DNA of 64,000 nt from Chelydra serpentina (GCA_037349315.1 JBAIAC010000001.1:9004501-9068500); one strand, 5' to 3'; positions 39,317 to 52,125 are shown, numbered from the stretch's first letter. The notes: a model not told the origin generated them from the sequence alone. A program made the numbers and translations.

Positions 39317-39328
39317 TTGTTTCTGTTT

Positions 39329-39522
39329 GCAAAAAGAAAACAAGAAAAATACCTGTGGCATTTTAGAGATTAACAAATTTATTTCAGCATAAGCTTTCGT
39401 GGGTTAAGAACCCACTTCATCGTTCTTAACCCACGAAAGCTTATGCTGAAATAAATTTGTTGGAGGTATTTTTCTTGTTTTCTTCTTGCTGACACAGACT
39501 AACACGGCTACTACACTGAAAC
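39329..39522 (-). mobile_element. SINE-like foldback element FB3, imperfect arms
   Basis: The inner arms 39372-39411 and 39422-39461 are perfect 40-bp reverse complements around a 10-nt loop. The outer arms (39329-39354 and about 39464-39489) match with one difference. About 17 nt are missing from the right arm between them. The head gtagccgtgttagtctgtg is at 39490-39522 on the minus strand. Bounding repeats ttgttt(c/t)tgttt are at 39317-39328 and 39523-39534 (11/12). Confidence 0.85.
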
Positions 39523-40407
39523 TTGTTTTTGTTTGTTTGTTTTGTTTGATTTTTGAATTAAATGCAAAGTTGGGAGTTAAATAAAGGATCGTAACTTATT
39601 GTAAGTATGTAAAGAATGTCCAAACTAGAGTAAAATGCTGGCAGTAATGTAAAGAAAGGGAGCAGCACTGTATATATTTACTCTTTAATTGTTCTGAACT
39701 GTTCAGAAAAGCAGGCTATATAAAAGAATCCTGAGGTCTTTCATAATTTTTAACTTCTATTTTGCCACTGTTTATAATAAACCCCTTGAACAGCGTACCT
39801 GAGATAATATTCATTGACATTGTTTCCTTCTGTGGGAAAACCTGGCCTCCACTGCAAAGCTTGAATGGTCAGGATGTTCAGGGAGGGAGTCACAGGAGGC
39901 GGAAGGGAAGGGAACATCCCCTTCCAAGCCATGAAGAGGCAATGGAACACTTCTAAGCTGCTAGAGTTTCGGTTGGAAGCATGGGAGTTCTTTATCCCAT
40001 TATCATACAGCAATTAATAATCTGAACTAGATAGCAAGCTGAAATTATTTTTCTTAGTCAACAAACCTGATTCTTCCACATTTATGGAATTTAGGCCCTG
40101 ATTCGTTTAAGCATATGGATGCTTTCCTGAATCAAGGCTTAATGGGCCTGTCTGGTGCCTGATACAAATTCACAATTTTCTGTAATTTTATTTGGTGCTG
40201 CATCTCAACGTTAGCAAGGGTACAGTGCATCCCTCGATCACTAGAACCTCAGTTGTCTGAAATGTCATAATCTGAAAGAGGATTCTGTCTTCTCAAATCT
40301 ATTAATTCTTCTGGTATAATTATCTGAAACCTCAGTTCTTCAAGCATATTCATTTCCCCCCATAACATTCAGATAACTAATGTGTGATGGGGCATCTGAG
40401 TCTCCAG

Positions 40408-40556
40408 GTGGCACAAGACACCCAGGAGCGGTGTTATAGCCAGGGGGCCCGAGACCGAACCTTCGAGCCCAGTAACCAAGTACTCCTCCTTCTCCCCTCT
40501 GAAGAGTCAAAACTGCTTGCCCGATGGCAGGGTCCTTACGACTTGGTCCGGCGAGT
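40408..40556 (+). pseudogene. Gypsy-type LTR retrotransposon integrase C-terminal scrap
   Basis: The plus strand encodes FEPSNQVLLLLPSEESKLLARWQGPYDLVRRV, given here in parts: FEPSNQVLLLLP, then SEESKLLARWQGPYDLVRR. This is the chromodomain-proximal integrase tail typical of Gypsy elements. It abuts the oppositely oriented DIRS-like element, and neither LTRs nor other domains are visible nearby. Confidence 0.7.
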
Positions 40557-43310
40557 CACATGCCACCATGTGAATGATGACAGTACATGGTCCAGGACCT
40601 TGACCACATGGTCCACGCTGTGTCTGTTGGGGATATAGACTGACACCAGCCACGCCTGCAGGGGCCTGAGGTGGAGCTGCGTGTGCCGGATCACATAAGT
40701 ACAGGCCGCATGTGGCCCAACAATCGTAGGCACATTTGAGCGGTAGTGAGAGGGTGGGCTTGCAGGCACAAAATCAGGTCTGCCATGGTTTGCAACCGAG
40801 CCTCGGGGAGGGAGGTTCTGGCCTGAGTGGAGTCGAGGACTGCTCCAATGAACTCTATGCGTTATACTGGAATTAAGGTCGATATTTTTTCCCCTTGTTC
40901 ATTAACAGCCCCAGGTCACGACAGGTGGAGCAAACCAGATTGAGATGCCGCCACACCTGATCCTGGGCCCTTTATTAGCCAGTTGTCGAGGAACGGATAA
41001 ATTTGCACTCCTCAGCATCTCAGGTAAGCGACCACTGGTGCTATGCACTTTGTAAACACTCTAGGGGCTGATGAGAGACCGAAGGGCAGTGCTGTGAATT
41101 GAAAATGGTGGTGGCCCAACACAAAACAGAGGAAACGTCTGTGCCATGGGAAAATGGAAATATGCGTCCTTCAAGTTGAGGGTGGTGAACCAGTCTCCCG
41201 AATCCAGGATGGGAATAATGGAGGCCAGAGAGACCATGCGAAACGTTAACATCTTGAGAGACTTGTTGAGGCAGCGTAGGTCTAGAATGGGTCTGAGGCC
41301 CCCTTTTGCTTTTGGGATTAGAAAATAGTGGGAGTAGAACCCTCTGCCCTTCAAGTCTGGAGGGGACCTCTCTATCATCCCCAGATGTAGGAGGTTCTCG
41401 ACCTCCTAAACAAGAAGTTGCTCATGAGAAGGATCCCTGAAGTGAGACGCGGAAGAGGATTGGCCACAAATTGCAGGAGTAGCCCAAAGATATTATGTCG
41501 AGCACCCAATAGTCCAAGGTCAGCCGCAACCAGGCCGACAGGAAAGGACACAGGCAGTTGAGAAAAGAGAAGGGGGGGTGAATCCTGGGAAGTGACTGGG
41601 ACGCTGTCCTCAGGTGCATCCTCAAAATGCCTGCTTCTGGCTTCCTTGGTCTCTGGAAGAACCAGGCTCGGCAGAGGAATGGGAAGACAAAAAGTGATGC
41701 CATTTAAATCCTTTGTCTCTGTTCTTCTTCCTGTAGGAGCTGGACCATGGAATACCCCAGAACCTTGATGGAGGCAGAGGTGGTGGGGGATGGAACAGCT
41801 TTATAGCCTGCTGAGGGGTGTGTAGGCCCAAGGAACGGGGGTTGATGCGGGAGTCTTTAGGGCCGTGGAGCCGTTCGTCAGTTAGCTCTCAAAAGAGCTC
41901 TGCTCCCTCAAATGGAAGGTACTGAAGGGTACTCTGCATCTCCTGGGACAGCACAGAGGACTGTAACCAGGAGCTGTGCCTCATGACCACTGCGGAGGCG
42001 ACTACCTGACCGCCGAGTCCATAGCCTCCCAGGCCATTTTGTGGGTGCCACTCATCACACTTTGCCCTTGTCCACCAAGGCGGCAAATTCCTGGGCTCGG
42101 TCATGTGGGAGGTCCTCCTTGAACGGTGGGAGTACGGGATCGGCATAACAGGTACACTCCACGGGTTCCAGAACTGACACTGAGCAGGCTATTGCTCCTG
42201 CCTCCACACCGCCGCCCCAGGAGCCGCGCCAGTCTCGTGGGCTGGTGGGGATTAACCTTTTATAGGTGAGGGGCTCAACTTCCCTTCAGGCTCGGACCAT
42301 TGCCCTTCCGGTGACCAGGGCGGAGCCATAGATGCCTGAGTCTGATGCCTGCCAGGGCCTTGGCTGGGTCCGTCGCCTGGCTCGGCGTCTGTTGTGCCAG
42401 TTGGCTTACATGCTCATTGGCCTCCAGGCCCACTTCGGGCACAGATGACCCTACTAGGGGCAGAGACTCTCTGCTGCTCCCAGGATTTGGAGGAAGGTCT
42501 CTGGTTGGGCTAGGGGGTCCGACCACAGCAGTACCCCTGAGCAGCTCTGGGGCGGGCAAGTGGCCGGACACAGGTCCTTTGCCCAAAGCCCCCTTTTTCT
42601 GCGGTGCCGGTGGGCCTGTCAATTTCTACCACTTCTTAGGAGGGGAAACAGTGCCGGTTGGATTCTGGTGCCGGTTGTGCGCTGCACGCTGATGCCGAGG
42701 TGCCAGGCGTGGACTGCAATTGAGAGGACTCCACGGTAGGACTAAGCCCAGCCTCCATGAGCGGGTCCCTCAAGCAGATATCCTGCTCCTGCTGAGTTTG
42801 AGGGTGAAGGATAAGTGCAGGTTCTGCAAAACCTTTTCTGTGGGACTCCCCCAACCACTTTAAACAGCTCTCATAGGGGTCACTAATGGGCATCGGCCAG
42901 CTGCACAATGAACATGGCTTAAAGCCTGGGGAAAGGAGCATGCCCTGCTCCGAGGTGAAGTCCCAGCCGGGACGCTAACTCCTAAACTACTACTCTAACA
43001 TGTACATGAAACGTCAAAGTATCTATCAACTAATAACAAAGGAGACAGAACAATGGACCTTAAGAACTGCTAACGCTCTTCCGATGCAAGACAAGGTGCT
43101 CCAATCAACTGTCACAGGCCGTAAGAGGGAACTGAGAGGGTGTAGGGTTGGCAGTGTCTAATATACCAGCACCTGAGCGTGGCACTCAAGAGGGGGGGGG
43201 GGGGGCTACAGTCAACCCTACGGGTACCACTAAGGCAAAAATCTTAGATGAGTGTACACGTGGGCACGCACACACCAAGAATGGAATCGACATGAGCAAT
43301 TAAGTAACTA
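40557..43310 (-). mobile_element. DIRS-like retrotransposon remnant
   Basis: Minus-strand coding order fits a DIRS element. Gag-like segments lie near 42146-41889 (AVVMRHSSWLQSSVL...LPFEGAELF). The RT lies in 41378-41061 (GLRPILDLRCLN, then TTLNLKDAYFHFPM, the palm A block). A later RT/RNase H-side segment is in 40769-40536 (LHLRPLQAWL). The RT YxDD-type motif is not clear, and stops break the frames. A 14-G run at 43192-43205 lies in its upstream end. No tyrosine recombinase was recognised. Confidence 0.65.
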
Positions 43311-44253
43311 TTGGAATGTCTAACAATTATTGTCCACTTTCATATTACATTACACCATTTTATTTATACAGAATAAAAAAAACTATTTATCATTTCTCGT
43401 TCCCATTAGGGAATTCCCAACAGGGTTGTGCGCACCAACCTGCAACTCCAATACACATGGAAGAGCAGAATATTATTTCTTAGCTGTTCCAAGTTAAAAA
43501 ATAATGTGAATCTACCAATGACATAAGTTAACAGTCTGAATGGGAGTCAAAAAGTCTGAATGAAGGCTGAAGGTGAATGCTTAGTGGCTATCAGGTTTCA
43601 AATACCTAGACTTCTTGAACCAAAAGTTCAAATTAAAGTGCACTAAAACTTTAATCTTTCTGAGTTAGATTAAACTGAGTTCCATATGCTTCACCATATG
43701 AGGGGGAATTTTGTCTCTTTCTGTAACAGCAGAAGCCTTAGGCAAAATACACCTCCTCAACCTTCATACTTTGTGCCAGCTGACTGTATTTTACTGGTAG
43801 ATATTACATATCTAACAACATGCTGCACACAGGAGGATGCCTGCGCCTGCATGGTGCCCATTGAAAACACAGGGGTACCATGTTGGCACAGCACTCTGCC
43901 AAGGTGCATCATCATGGTGCATCATGTTGCAGGATTAGGGCCATAGTTTGTAAAGTACTTTAAACATCATGAGCATGAAAGGCATGATTTTAATGTGAGA
44001 TACTATTAGTAATTCCAAATTATTTCCAGGTTATATTAATATAAAAGCATCACTTACATGCAATTATATGTTTTCTAATATTAATCTATCAATTCAAATT
44101 TAACCTCCTTCCGCCCCCCCCCCTCCATTAAAAAAAAAACCACCCCAAAAACCTGTTTGATTCAGAAAACGTAATAGAAGTTTCATAGAAACTTAAATAG
44201 AAAAACCTACAATGGTTGCCAATGAAGTCAATTATACTGTAGTTATTTTCAGA
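43311..44253. other. Stretch with no gene seen
   Basis: The stretch is AT-rich with a C-run followed by an A-run near 44113-44140. Nothing else was recognised. Confidence 0.45.
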
Positions 44254-45147
44254 TACATAGATTCCAAGGCCAGAAAGGACCACTGTGATCATCTAGTTCT
44301 AGTCAGACCTCCTGTATAAAACAGGCCATAGAACTTCCCCAATGTAATTCCTGTTAACTACAGCACAGCTTTTTAGGAAAAAAATCAATCTTGATTTAAA
44401 AATCATCAGTGCTGAAGAAGCCTTGGTAAATTGTTCCAATGGTTAATTTCCCTCACTGTTAAACATGTATGCCTTATTTCCCATCTGAATTTGTTGAGCT
44501 TCAACTTCCAGTCATTAGACATGTCTTTATTACACAGAAGAGCCCATTATCAGATATCTGTTCCCCATATTGGTACTTATAGACTGTAATTAAGTCACTT
44601 CTTAACCTTCTCTTTGATAAACTAAATAGATTGAGATCCTTGAGTCTACCATTAAGTTTTTGAATACTTTAATTATTCTTGTGGTGCTTCTGTGAACCCT
44701 CTCCAATTTAACAATATCCTTTTTGAACCGTGGAGACCAGAACTGGACATAGTATTTCAGCAGTGGTTGCACCAGTAGCAATTACAGAGGTAAAATAACC
44801 TCTCTGCTCCTACTCGAGATTTCTCACTTTATGTATCCAAGGATTGCATTAGCACTTTTGGCCACAGTGTCACCAGGGGAACTCATGGTCAGATGATTAT
44901 CCACTATGATCCTCAAATCTTTGGGAGAATCACTGCTTCCCAGGATAAGGCCCCCCCCCCCCCCATCCTGTAGGTATAGCCTACATTCTTTATTCCTATA
45001 TGTATACATTTATATTTAGCCGTATTAAAATGCATATTTTTTGCTTGTGCCTAGCTTACCAGGAAATCCAGATCATTCTGAAGCAGTGACCTGTCCTCTT
45101 CATTATTTACCATTCCCCCAATTTTTTGTGTCGTCTGCAAATTTGAT
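44254..45147 (-). mobile_element. CR1 LINE 3' fragment
   Basis: The 3' UTR (agattccaaggccagaaagg) starts at 44254. Antisense coding of the ORF2 C-terminus and the RT end follows to 45147, where it stops at the equivalent of the FADD region (gtcgtctgcaaatttgatcag). Frames are broken. A C-run at about 44950-44964 interrupts it. Confidence 0.85.
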
Positions 45148-45735
45148 CAGGCATGGTCAACAGGAGAGGCGAGCAGGTGGCCGACTGGAGCAATGAGCAG
45201 GTGGCTGGCAGGGATGGCCAGTGGGAGCTCGGACAGCGGAGCGAGCATGGTGGCTTTTAACCCCCCCCCCCACCCCCACTCATGGTGGGAGGAGAATTCA
45301 CGCAGATGCACCTCTGAATCCTGGGACTGCACTGACAAGGGACAACAATTGTGACTGGGGTGTTAAGGGGTGTGTGGGGGACACTACATGAACTTTGGTG
45401 TTGGACTCAAGAACCTGAAGCAAAGGACACTGCCCAGTGTACTCTGGGGAGGGTGTCTTACTCATGCTTTGATGTTTATGAATACCGCTTGTGCTGTTTT
45501 CTCAGATTAATGCCAGGTTACTTTTATTAAAGAAACTCTTTCTACCTCAGACTCTGTGCTTGCGAGAGGGGAAGAATTGCCTCTTAAAGGTGCCCTGAGG
45601 GTAGAGTGAAATTTTCCCAGGTTACTGCGTGGTGGCTCGAGCGGTTCTAGTTATGTTGTTGAAAAGGAATCCCCTAGATATTGAACTCAGCCCTTCTTGC
45701 TGCCCACTCCAACTGGCACCAGGGTTACACTTAAA
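45148..45735 (+). mobile_element. Candidate solo LTR
   Basis: The sequence beyond the CR1 break has LTR-like order: a GC-rich start, a tattaaagaaactctttc polyadenylation-like zone near 45525, and an end at ccagggttaca. No second LTR, primer-binding site or coding region is adjacent. The CR1 truncation point coincides with its start, which fits insertion or recombination there. Boundaries are approximate. Confidence 0.45.
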
Positions 45736-45792
45736 ATAACGTACAGACAAATAAATATATGGTGTTCAACAGCTTTCCTTTGTGATGCTTTT

Positions 45793-45976
45793 CATAGAAT
45801 CATAGAATCTCAGGGTTGGAAGGGACCTTAGGAGGTCATCTAGTCCAACCCCCTGCTCAAAGCAGGACCAATCCCCAATTTTTGCCCCTGATCCCTAAAT
45901 GGCCCCCTCAAGGATTGAACTCACAACCCTGGGTTTAGCAGGCCAATGCTCAAACCACTGAGCTATCCCTCCCCCC
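45793..45976 (-). mobile_element. CryI-type tRNA-derived SINE (copy S3)
   Basis: A full-length minus-strand copy with box A, box B and the CR1-type tail ending in attctatg repeats. It is nearly identical to S4 by eye and so among the younger copies. Confidence 0.93.
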
Positions 45977-47160
45977 TTTTCCTTTCTTATTATTTCCACA
46001 TTTTTATTTGTGAATGTTTGTAACAGTATGCATAATGTAACATTCTCAGAAACTGTAGAAAAATCCAACTAATCCTTTTGATCTGAAGTTACATCTACCT
46101 GGACCAGTGGTTCTCAACCTACTTACCTAGAGCATCATTATGTTCCAATTAGCAACTTCAGCGAGTTACAAGGATATTTTATAGTGATTTTCAAATGTAC
46201 TACATTATCTATTTAAGAAATAGGGATAGGTGAACTAGTTCTTATAAAATATAAAATGGCTTGAATACAGTCCTGGACTGGCTTTAAGATTCAGAACAGT
46301 GTGGGTTAAAGAGACTGCAACTTAATCACAGCCCCAGTTCCAATGATCCCTCACCTTACCAGCTCCCTGCTACTTCATTCCTGGATCCTCAGGCCTCTCC
46401 ATAAACCTTTGGCTTTCCGTCTATGTCTCTGGTTTCCCATCCTACAACGATCCTCCCTCAGTCATGCAGCTTATTCACCTGCCTTTTAAGATGCCTTGCA
46501 GAGTCTAGCTGTTTTCTTGCATTTTCCTTTAACTCTTCATAGTATTGACAACCTCAGACTCCACAAAATAAAGCAACTGGATTAAAAGTCATGAGATTTT
46601 TAAAGTCTCATAATAAATGCTTAGTTCTTTTGATATTTTTTCTAGTTTTTGAGCAGTTAGAGTATACGCAGATCATGTTCTTACACTTTTCTGCGCAACC
46701 ATATAGGTCAGGAACTTTATTTTTTAAATAAAAGCAGATGTCATGTATTGACTTGACTACAGGGGGTGGGGCTTTAGGAAAAACACCAAACTTCATGAGA
46801 CTCCTTAAAAAATTGACAACTGGCAATATTGTCATCATCAGTCCTTTTACTACCATACTATTCTTCCTCCTCCCTATACCTCACATGCGATTTTAGAGTC
46901 AGAAAGGGCTATTTTGAGGGCTTACGTGGTGCACAGGCCTCATTCTGTCCCTCTGAACAGGGTTGGATTTGCCCCTTAGTGCCTGGTCCTTCTGTGGGGT
47001 GCAAGGTGTGAGAGGATCCATGGAGCCTTATTCCTTGTAACTCCACACAGAGGCGGGCACAACGACATCCCTTCTGTTCAGAGAGTGAAATTCACTTCTA
47101 TGCAGAGGGCCAGCATGAGGACCATGCATCACTTAAGTCTCATTTAAGCTCTCAAAATAA
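45977..47160. other. Stretch without a gene; holds a palindromic dispersed motif
   Basis: A single cagtggttctcaacc hAT-type end lies at 46106-46120 with no visible partner. Two copies of a 'gcctcat.ctg.ccctctg' motif, at 46925-46975 (plus) and 47076-47130 (minus), precede the hAT element. A third follows it at 47780-47830. Confidence 0.5.
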
Positions 47161-47168
47161 GGCAGAGG

Positions 47169-47771
47169 TAGGGCTGCCAACCTTCCTGGTTTAGCCGGGA
47201 GTCTCCTGGAATTGGGCTCAATCTCCCCAAGGCTACTGAAGCTAATCCGGGAGATTTTAGGTTACTAAAAGTCCGGCGGCACAGCGGGGCTAAGGCAGGC
47301 TCCCTACCTGTCCTGGCTCTGTGCTGCTCCTGGACCCCAACCACCTTCCCCAGCCCTGAGCCACCTCCCGCACACAAACTCCCTCCCAGAGCCTGCACCC
47401 CCTCTCCCAGCCCCGAGCCACCTTCCTCACCCAAACTCCCTCCCAGAGCCTGTACCCCGCATCCCTTCCCTCAGCCCTGAGCCATCTCTTGCACCCAAAC
47501 TCCTTCCCAGAGTCTGCACCCCAAACGCCTTTACCCCCTGCCCCAGGCTCAGCCTGGAGCTCCCACACTCCGAACCTCTCGGTCCCAGCATAGAGCCTGC
47601 AATCCCTCCCACACTCCAATCTCCTGCCCCAGCCTGGTCAAAGTGAGTGAGGGTGGAAGAGAGCGAGTGAGTGAGGGAGGGAGGGGGACTGGAGTGAGTA
47701 GGGGTGGGGCCTTGGGGAAGGGGTGGGGCAAGGGTGTTTGGGTTTGTGCTATTAGACAATTGGTAACCTTA
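47169..47771. mobile_element. hAT-like element with internal minisatellite
   Basis: The left end tagggctgccaacc and right end attggtaacctta are inverted, and the duplications ggcagagg / ggcatagg (47161-47168 and 47772-47779) match 7 of 8. Bases 47350-47525 are about three degenerate copies of a roughly 60-bp unit (ctgagccacctc...aactccctcccagagcctg). ORFs there are artefacts of the repeat. Confidence 0.85.
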
Positions 47772-47779
47772 GGCATAGG

Positions 47780-50082
47780 TGGTGCATAAGCCTCATACTG
47801 GCCCTCTGTACAAGGGTGAATTTTACTCAGGGCTGCTGAGAGTTAGTGTTACTATCCCCAAAGAGGGATGTGGTGGTAGGAACAATGAGTGGCCAGGCAC
47901 TGAAAGGAGTGGCCTCTTCTGCTTCAAGGGAGTCAAACTCCATCTGCACACCACAGAGCTCCAGGAGCATTGCCTTGTCTTCCAGGCATAATTCCTCCAT
48001 GAGCTCTAGCTGGGGAGTCCTACAATGACCCCAAAGTAGGGCTGTAACTTAGGGTCAGAACAGAGCCCTATACTGGACCCAGTCCTGAAGTTCTTATTCA
48101 GACAAAATTTCCATGAACTCCCTTTGGACATTTTCTCTTAATATTGACTTGTGGATACAAATCTGTCAGCAGATTTGACTCTGCTAACCTCTGAGTTAGG
48201 CCCACTGTGTGTAAAGAACTGTCTGTCTCAGGAGATTATAGCTATGTCCAGGTTGGAAAGCCAAAGACTGGTCATAGTCTGAGTACAGATTTCCAGTTGC
48301 TAGCTATACTCCTACTACAACTCAGTGTTTTAAGCATTGTATTGTCCATAAACGCAGTCTGCCAAATCCTGCTCTGAGTGACTTCTCAGTGACCCCACTG
48401 AAGACAACAAAGTTGTATGGCTTTAATTGAGGATAGACTTTGGCCCAGTGTACCTTACTCTAAGGTACAATGCTGCATATTCTTATTTATTTTCTATCTA
48501 AAAGAAATACAACAAGATTGTATACAATTATAATAGGTGCATCCAAGTATTAATTTAAACTGCTTGCTATGTGCACTCCTAATTTTTTTTAAGCAAAATA
48601 ACACAACCATTATTTGATAAAACCACATGATGAAAGATGCTGAAAGGATGATATAGAGCTAGAAAATTCCAGTCAGATCAAGTCTTGATAGTAGAATGCC
48701 TAAAAATGTCAACATGTCCCTAGACATGAAATTTATCCATGGACATATTATCTTTAAGTATTACATTCAGATCAATCCAATAGGTCACTTTGACTTACGA
48801 AATAACTCACACTTGTTTTGCGATGCTTTTAATGTGTATATGGGTAAAATGCCAAACCCACCATTATTTTGCAATGGAATAGTAATGATGAAAAATTATA
48901 ACAGGAAAAAAAAGCAGTAACTGGATTTCATAAGCAAGTTTTTCTAGATAACAGAAGTACAAACATTCTTAGTGTTTTTACTGTCAGGATCTCATGGAGC
49001 AGAGGAGAAAAGAAAAAAACCCCACAAACATAAATATTCATGACACTTAGTGCTTTGTACTTCTATAGTACCTATATTACAGACAGGGAAACTGAAACAG
49101 ATTGATTGGATGGTATCCTCTTATTCTATGACACTTCCATCCAAAATGTTTTTTATCTACTGAGAAGATTAGAGAAAAATATTTTCCTTTTTTTCACACT
49201 ATCTTTATTGTAGGTATTTGACAGCATTGTATATATAATCAATTTCAGTGCTCCCCTCTTTATGTAGATTTTCCATCACCAAAGGCTTGATCCTGCTCCC
49301 ATTCAAGTCAATGGATGATTTCCCATTTTTGCAGGATAAAGCCACCCACTCTAAATTAAATTTAAAAAGAAAAAAAAAGTCTTCATTTGCCTTTATTAAC
49401 ATGAGTGGATTATTATAAGATAAGCCTCAGACAAATTATCTAGCTTTTGAAGTTGAGATATGTAAAAATTATAATGCTTAACTATATAAGTGGAAAACAC
49501 CGAACACCGTTAATATATACATTTTCACAGACTAGCCATAGATTTAATACCATTGTTTAGACACAGAAAAGTGGACTCTAAAGCAACATTATTCTATGTT
49601 GTTTCAGGCATTCAGAAAAAAACTACTCCCTCTCCCCCATTCTAACAAAAATAACAGAAGAAAAGCTGCTACTGTAATCAGCCATAATTGAAGGCATTTC
49701 CTGTATTTTGCTATCAAAATGTTTTTTTTTTTCCATTACATACCAAGTGAACTCTAGTAAGGTCAAGACACCAGAGAAAAACATGACCAATTATGTCTTT
49801 AGTCAAATGAAACAACTACTTTGCTCTTCTTTTCAGAAGCTGGAATCCAGATTTCATCTCGGGCCCCATAATCTTATGTCCTAAGTCACATTTAAAGAAA
49901 AGAAAATCCTTCCACATTTACAATTCCTTCAATACTATTTAGCTTATCAGGCTTTTCCCCCACTCCCACCACCTAAAAGCCACCATTAGCCTAAGCTCAG
50001 TACTTTAATTATATTGCGTAGAAAAACAAACCCTGTTCCAATATGATTTGAGCATGAGATAAGCACAACAGGACACAGAGAT
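47780..50082. other. Stretch with no gene seen
   Basis: The stretch is AT-rich. No exon, LINE domain or SINE head was recognised. Confidence 0.45.
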
Positions 50083-50264
50083 CATAGAATCATAGAATCT
50101 CAGAGTTGGAAGGGACCTTACGAGGTCATCTAGTCCAACCCCCTGCTCAAAGCAGTACCAATCCCCAATTTTTGCCCCAGATCCCTAAATGGCCCCCTCA
50201 AGGATTGAACTCACAACCCTGGGTTTAGCAGGCCAATGCTCAAACCACTGAGCTATCCCTCCCC
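50083..50264 (-). mobile_element. CryI-type tRNA-derived SINE (copy S4)
   Basis: A full-length minus-strand copy. Short gagat repeats at both ends (ending at 50082 and starting at 50265) may be its target duplication. It has the same box A, box B and CR1-type tail as S3. Confidence 0.93.
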
Positions 50265-51149
50265 GAGATTTTCAGTTATGACCATGATGCAGGGCCAAAC
50301 TCTGCCCTCAACTGCAACTTTGTTGATTTCAATTATGTTGCCCTGTTGTCAATCAGGGTAGACTAGGGAAGTCAATGTAGTTACACCAGGGATGAACTGA
50401 CGAACTGTTGGATGTTAAGGCCACTCTGTTGTGCCTAAGTGTAAAATGGATGGAGGTATATTCTCTATATACTTATAAATAGCTTCAGTTAATCATGGAA
50501 CTTGCGCAGGTACAATGAGAGAAGAATAAGCAATATAATAGCCCATAGTAACTTAGTTCACCCACAGCAGCCCTCTTCATAAAGGGCCTTATGTGTTCTA
50601 ACAACTAGGAAAAACAAGGAGAGTTAAGAAAAGCATAGAGTAATATTCGTTTACGCCTAACCAATAATGTTACCGAAATGATATTTTTTAAAATCGCTCA
50701 CACTTTGCATTTGGGGCCTGATCCTGAAACATGCTAAGCAGCCATTGCTCCAGTTGAGTAGGATTTGAATGAGTAGTGTAGTCAACAACATTGCTGCCCC
50801 CCCATTAGCTTTTTTGACTCTTCAGTTTTCTTTTTTTAATCAAACAAGGAGGGGGAACTGAATTAAAATTAGGGTTCCCTTGCATCCACAACTACACACT
50901 CTTCATTATATGTGTTTCCTCCTGTTTCTCATTTTCTTTAGTTCTTTAGCACAGCATCCAGGTGCCATACTAAACTATTTTTTTCTAAAGGTAAAATCTG
51001 GTTTCTTCACAGGCTTCAAACAATAGTTTTGTTGGCAGCAGGTTAAAATGTTGCCTTCTGGCTAGACAGGGTCTATTTCCAAGCATATCGTGGGTCTGGG
51101 GGGTGGAAAATCCTGAAAAGCCTATGCTTTTGGTCCCTAATCCTGCAGT

Positions 51150-52125
51150 TGGATGGAGAATGTAAGCCCAAGTATGAGGAGGAGGAGACAGAGAGCTAGC
51201 TCATCATCCATGCAACTGCTGCTGGAATACCACATGCAGTTCTGGCATCCACAATTCAAGAAGGATGTTGATAAACTGGAGATGGTTAAGAAAAGAGCCA
51301 AAAGAATAATTAAAGGGTTGGAAAACACTCCTTTTAGCTATGCTTGGCAGAATTAGATATTTAAAAATAATTTCAACGGATAATAGCAATGTTTATTTCT
51401 AAGCATTTTTTATTATTTCTATCAATTTAAAATTTCACAGTTGTGGGAAACCATGGAGGGAGAGCATCAAACAATTATTTAATGACAATAGACACTGAGA
51501 TTCCAAAAGTTAAAGCTTTATAACTGTTAAAACACAAATTGTCAATATGTCAAAACAGACAAAGTAAATTTCCTTAAAGTCCTCAAGCAGCATTTTTCTT
51601 CCTTCACCTATATGTAAATTTCTATTATTATTGATGGAAATATTTGTTCTTGGTTTGTGACTGTAACATGAAATAGATATTTACCGATAAAAAATTAATC
51701 CTTCCAAGCCTACTTATAGTGATAGACTCAAGGAGCTCAATCTATTTAGTGTAACAAAAACAAGGTTAAAGGATGACTAGTCTCTACAAAGGGAACAAAT
51801 ATTTGATAATAAGCTCTTAAAATCTAGCCAACAAAGGTATAAAACGATCCAATGACTGGAAGCTTAAGCTAGACAAATTCAGACTAGAAATAAGATGTAC
51901 ATTTTTAACAGTGAGGGTAATTAACCATTGGGAAAATTTACCACTGGTAGTGGTGGTGGATTCTCCTTCATTGATAATTTTTAAATCAAGACTGGATTTT
52001 TTTTTAAAGATGTGCTCTAGTTAAAACAGGAATTATTTTGGGAAGTTCTATGGCCTGTGTTATACAGAAGTTCAGACTAGAGGATTACAGTTATCCTTTC
52101 TGCCTTGGAATCTATGAATCCAGTC
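51150..52125 (+). mobile_element. CR1 LINE 3' fragment, interrupted by a TIR element
   Basis: Plus-strand coding 'LLEYHMQFWHPQFKKDVDKLEMVKKRAKR', given here as LLEYHMQFWHPQFKKD then KLEMVKKRAKR, is the CR1 ORF2 C-terminus. After the insertion at 51342-51709 it resumes with gatagactcaaggagctcaa and runs to a CR1 3' end (ccttggaatctatgaatc) at about 52120. It is decayed. Confidence 0.85.
51342..51709. mobile_element. TIR element inserted in CR1 (hAT-like?)
   Basis: The ends gcttggcagaatta and, from the other side, gcttggaaggatta are imperfect inverted repeats. Flanks ttagctat / ctacttat match 5 of 8, including the T2 and A7 favoured in hAT duplications. CR1 reads on either side. There is no coding capacity and I do not recognise the family. 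Confidence 0.55.

Noticed and set aside
43192..43205. 14-G run as a regulatory quadruplex
   Set aside because: A single homopolymer inside a dead retrotransposon; no promoter or gene nearby.
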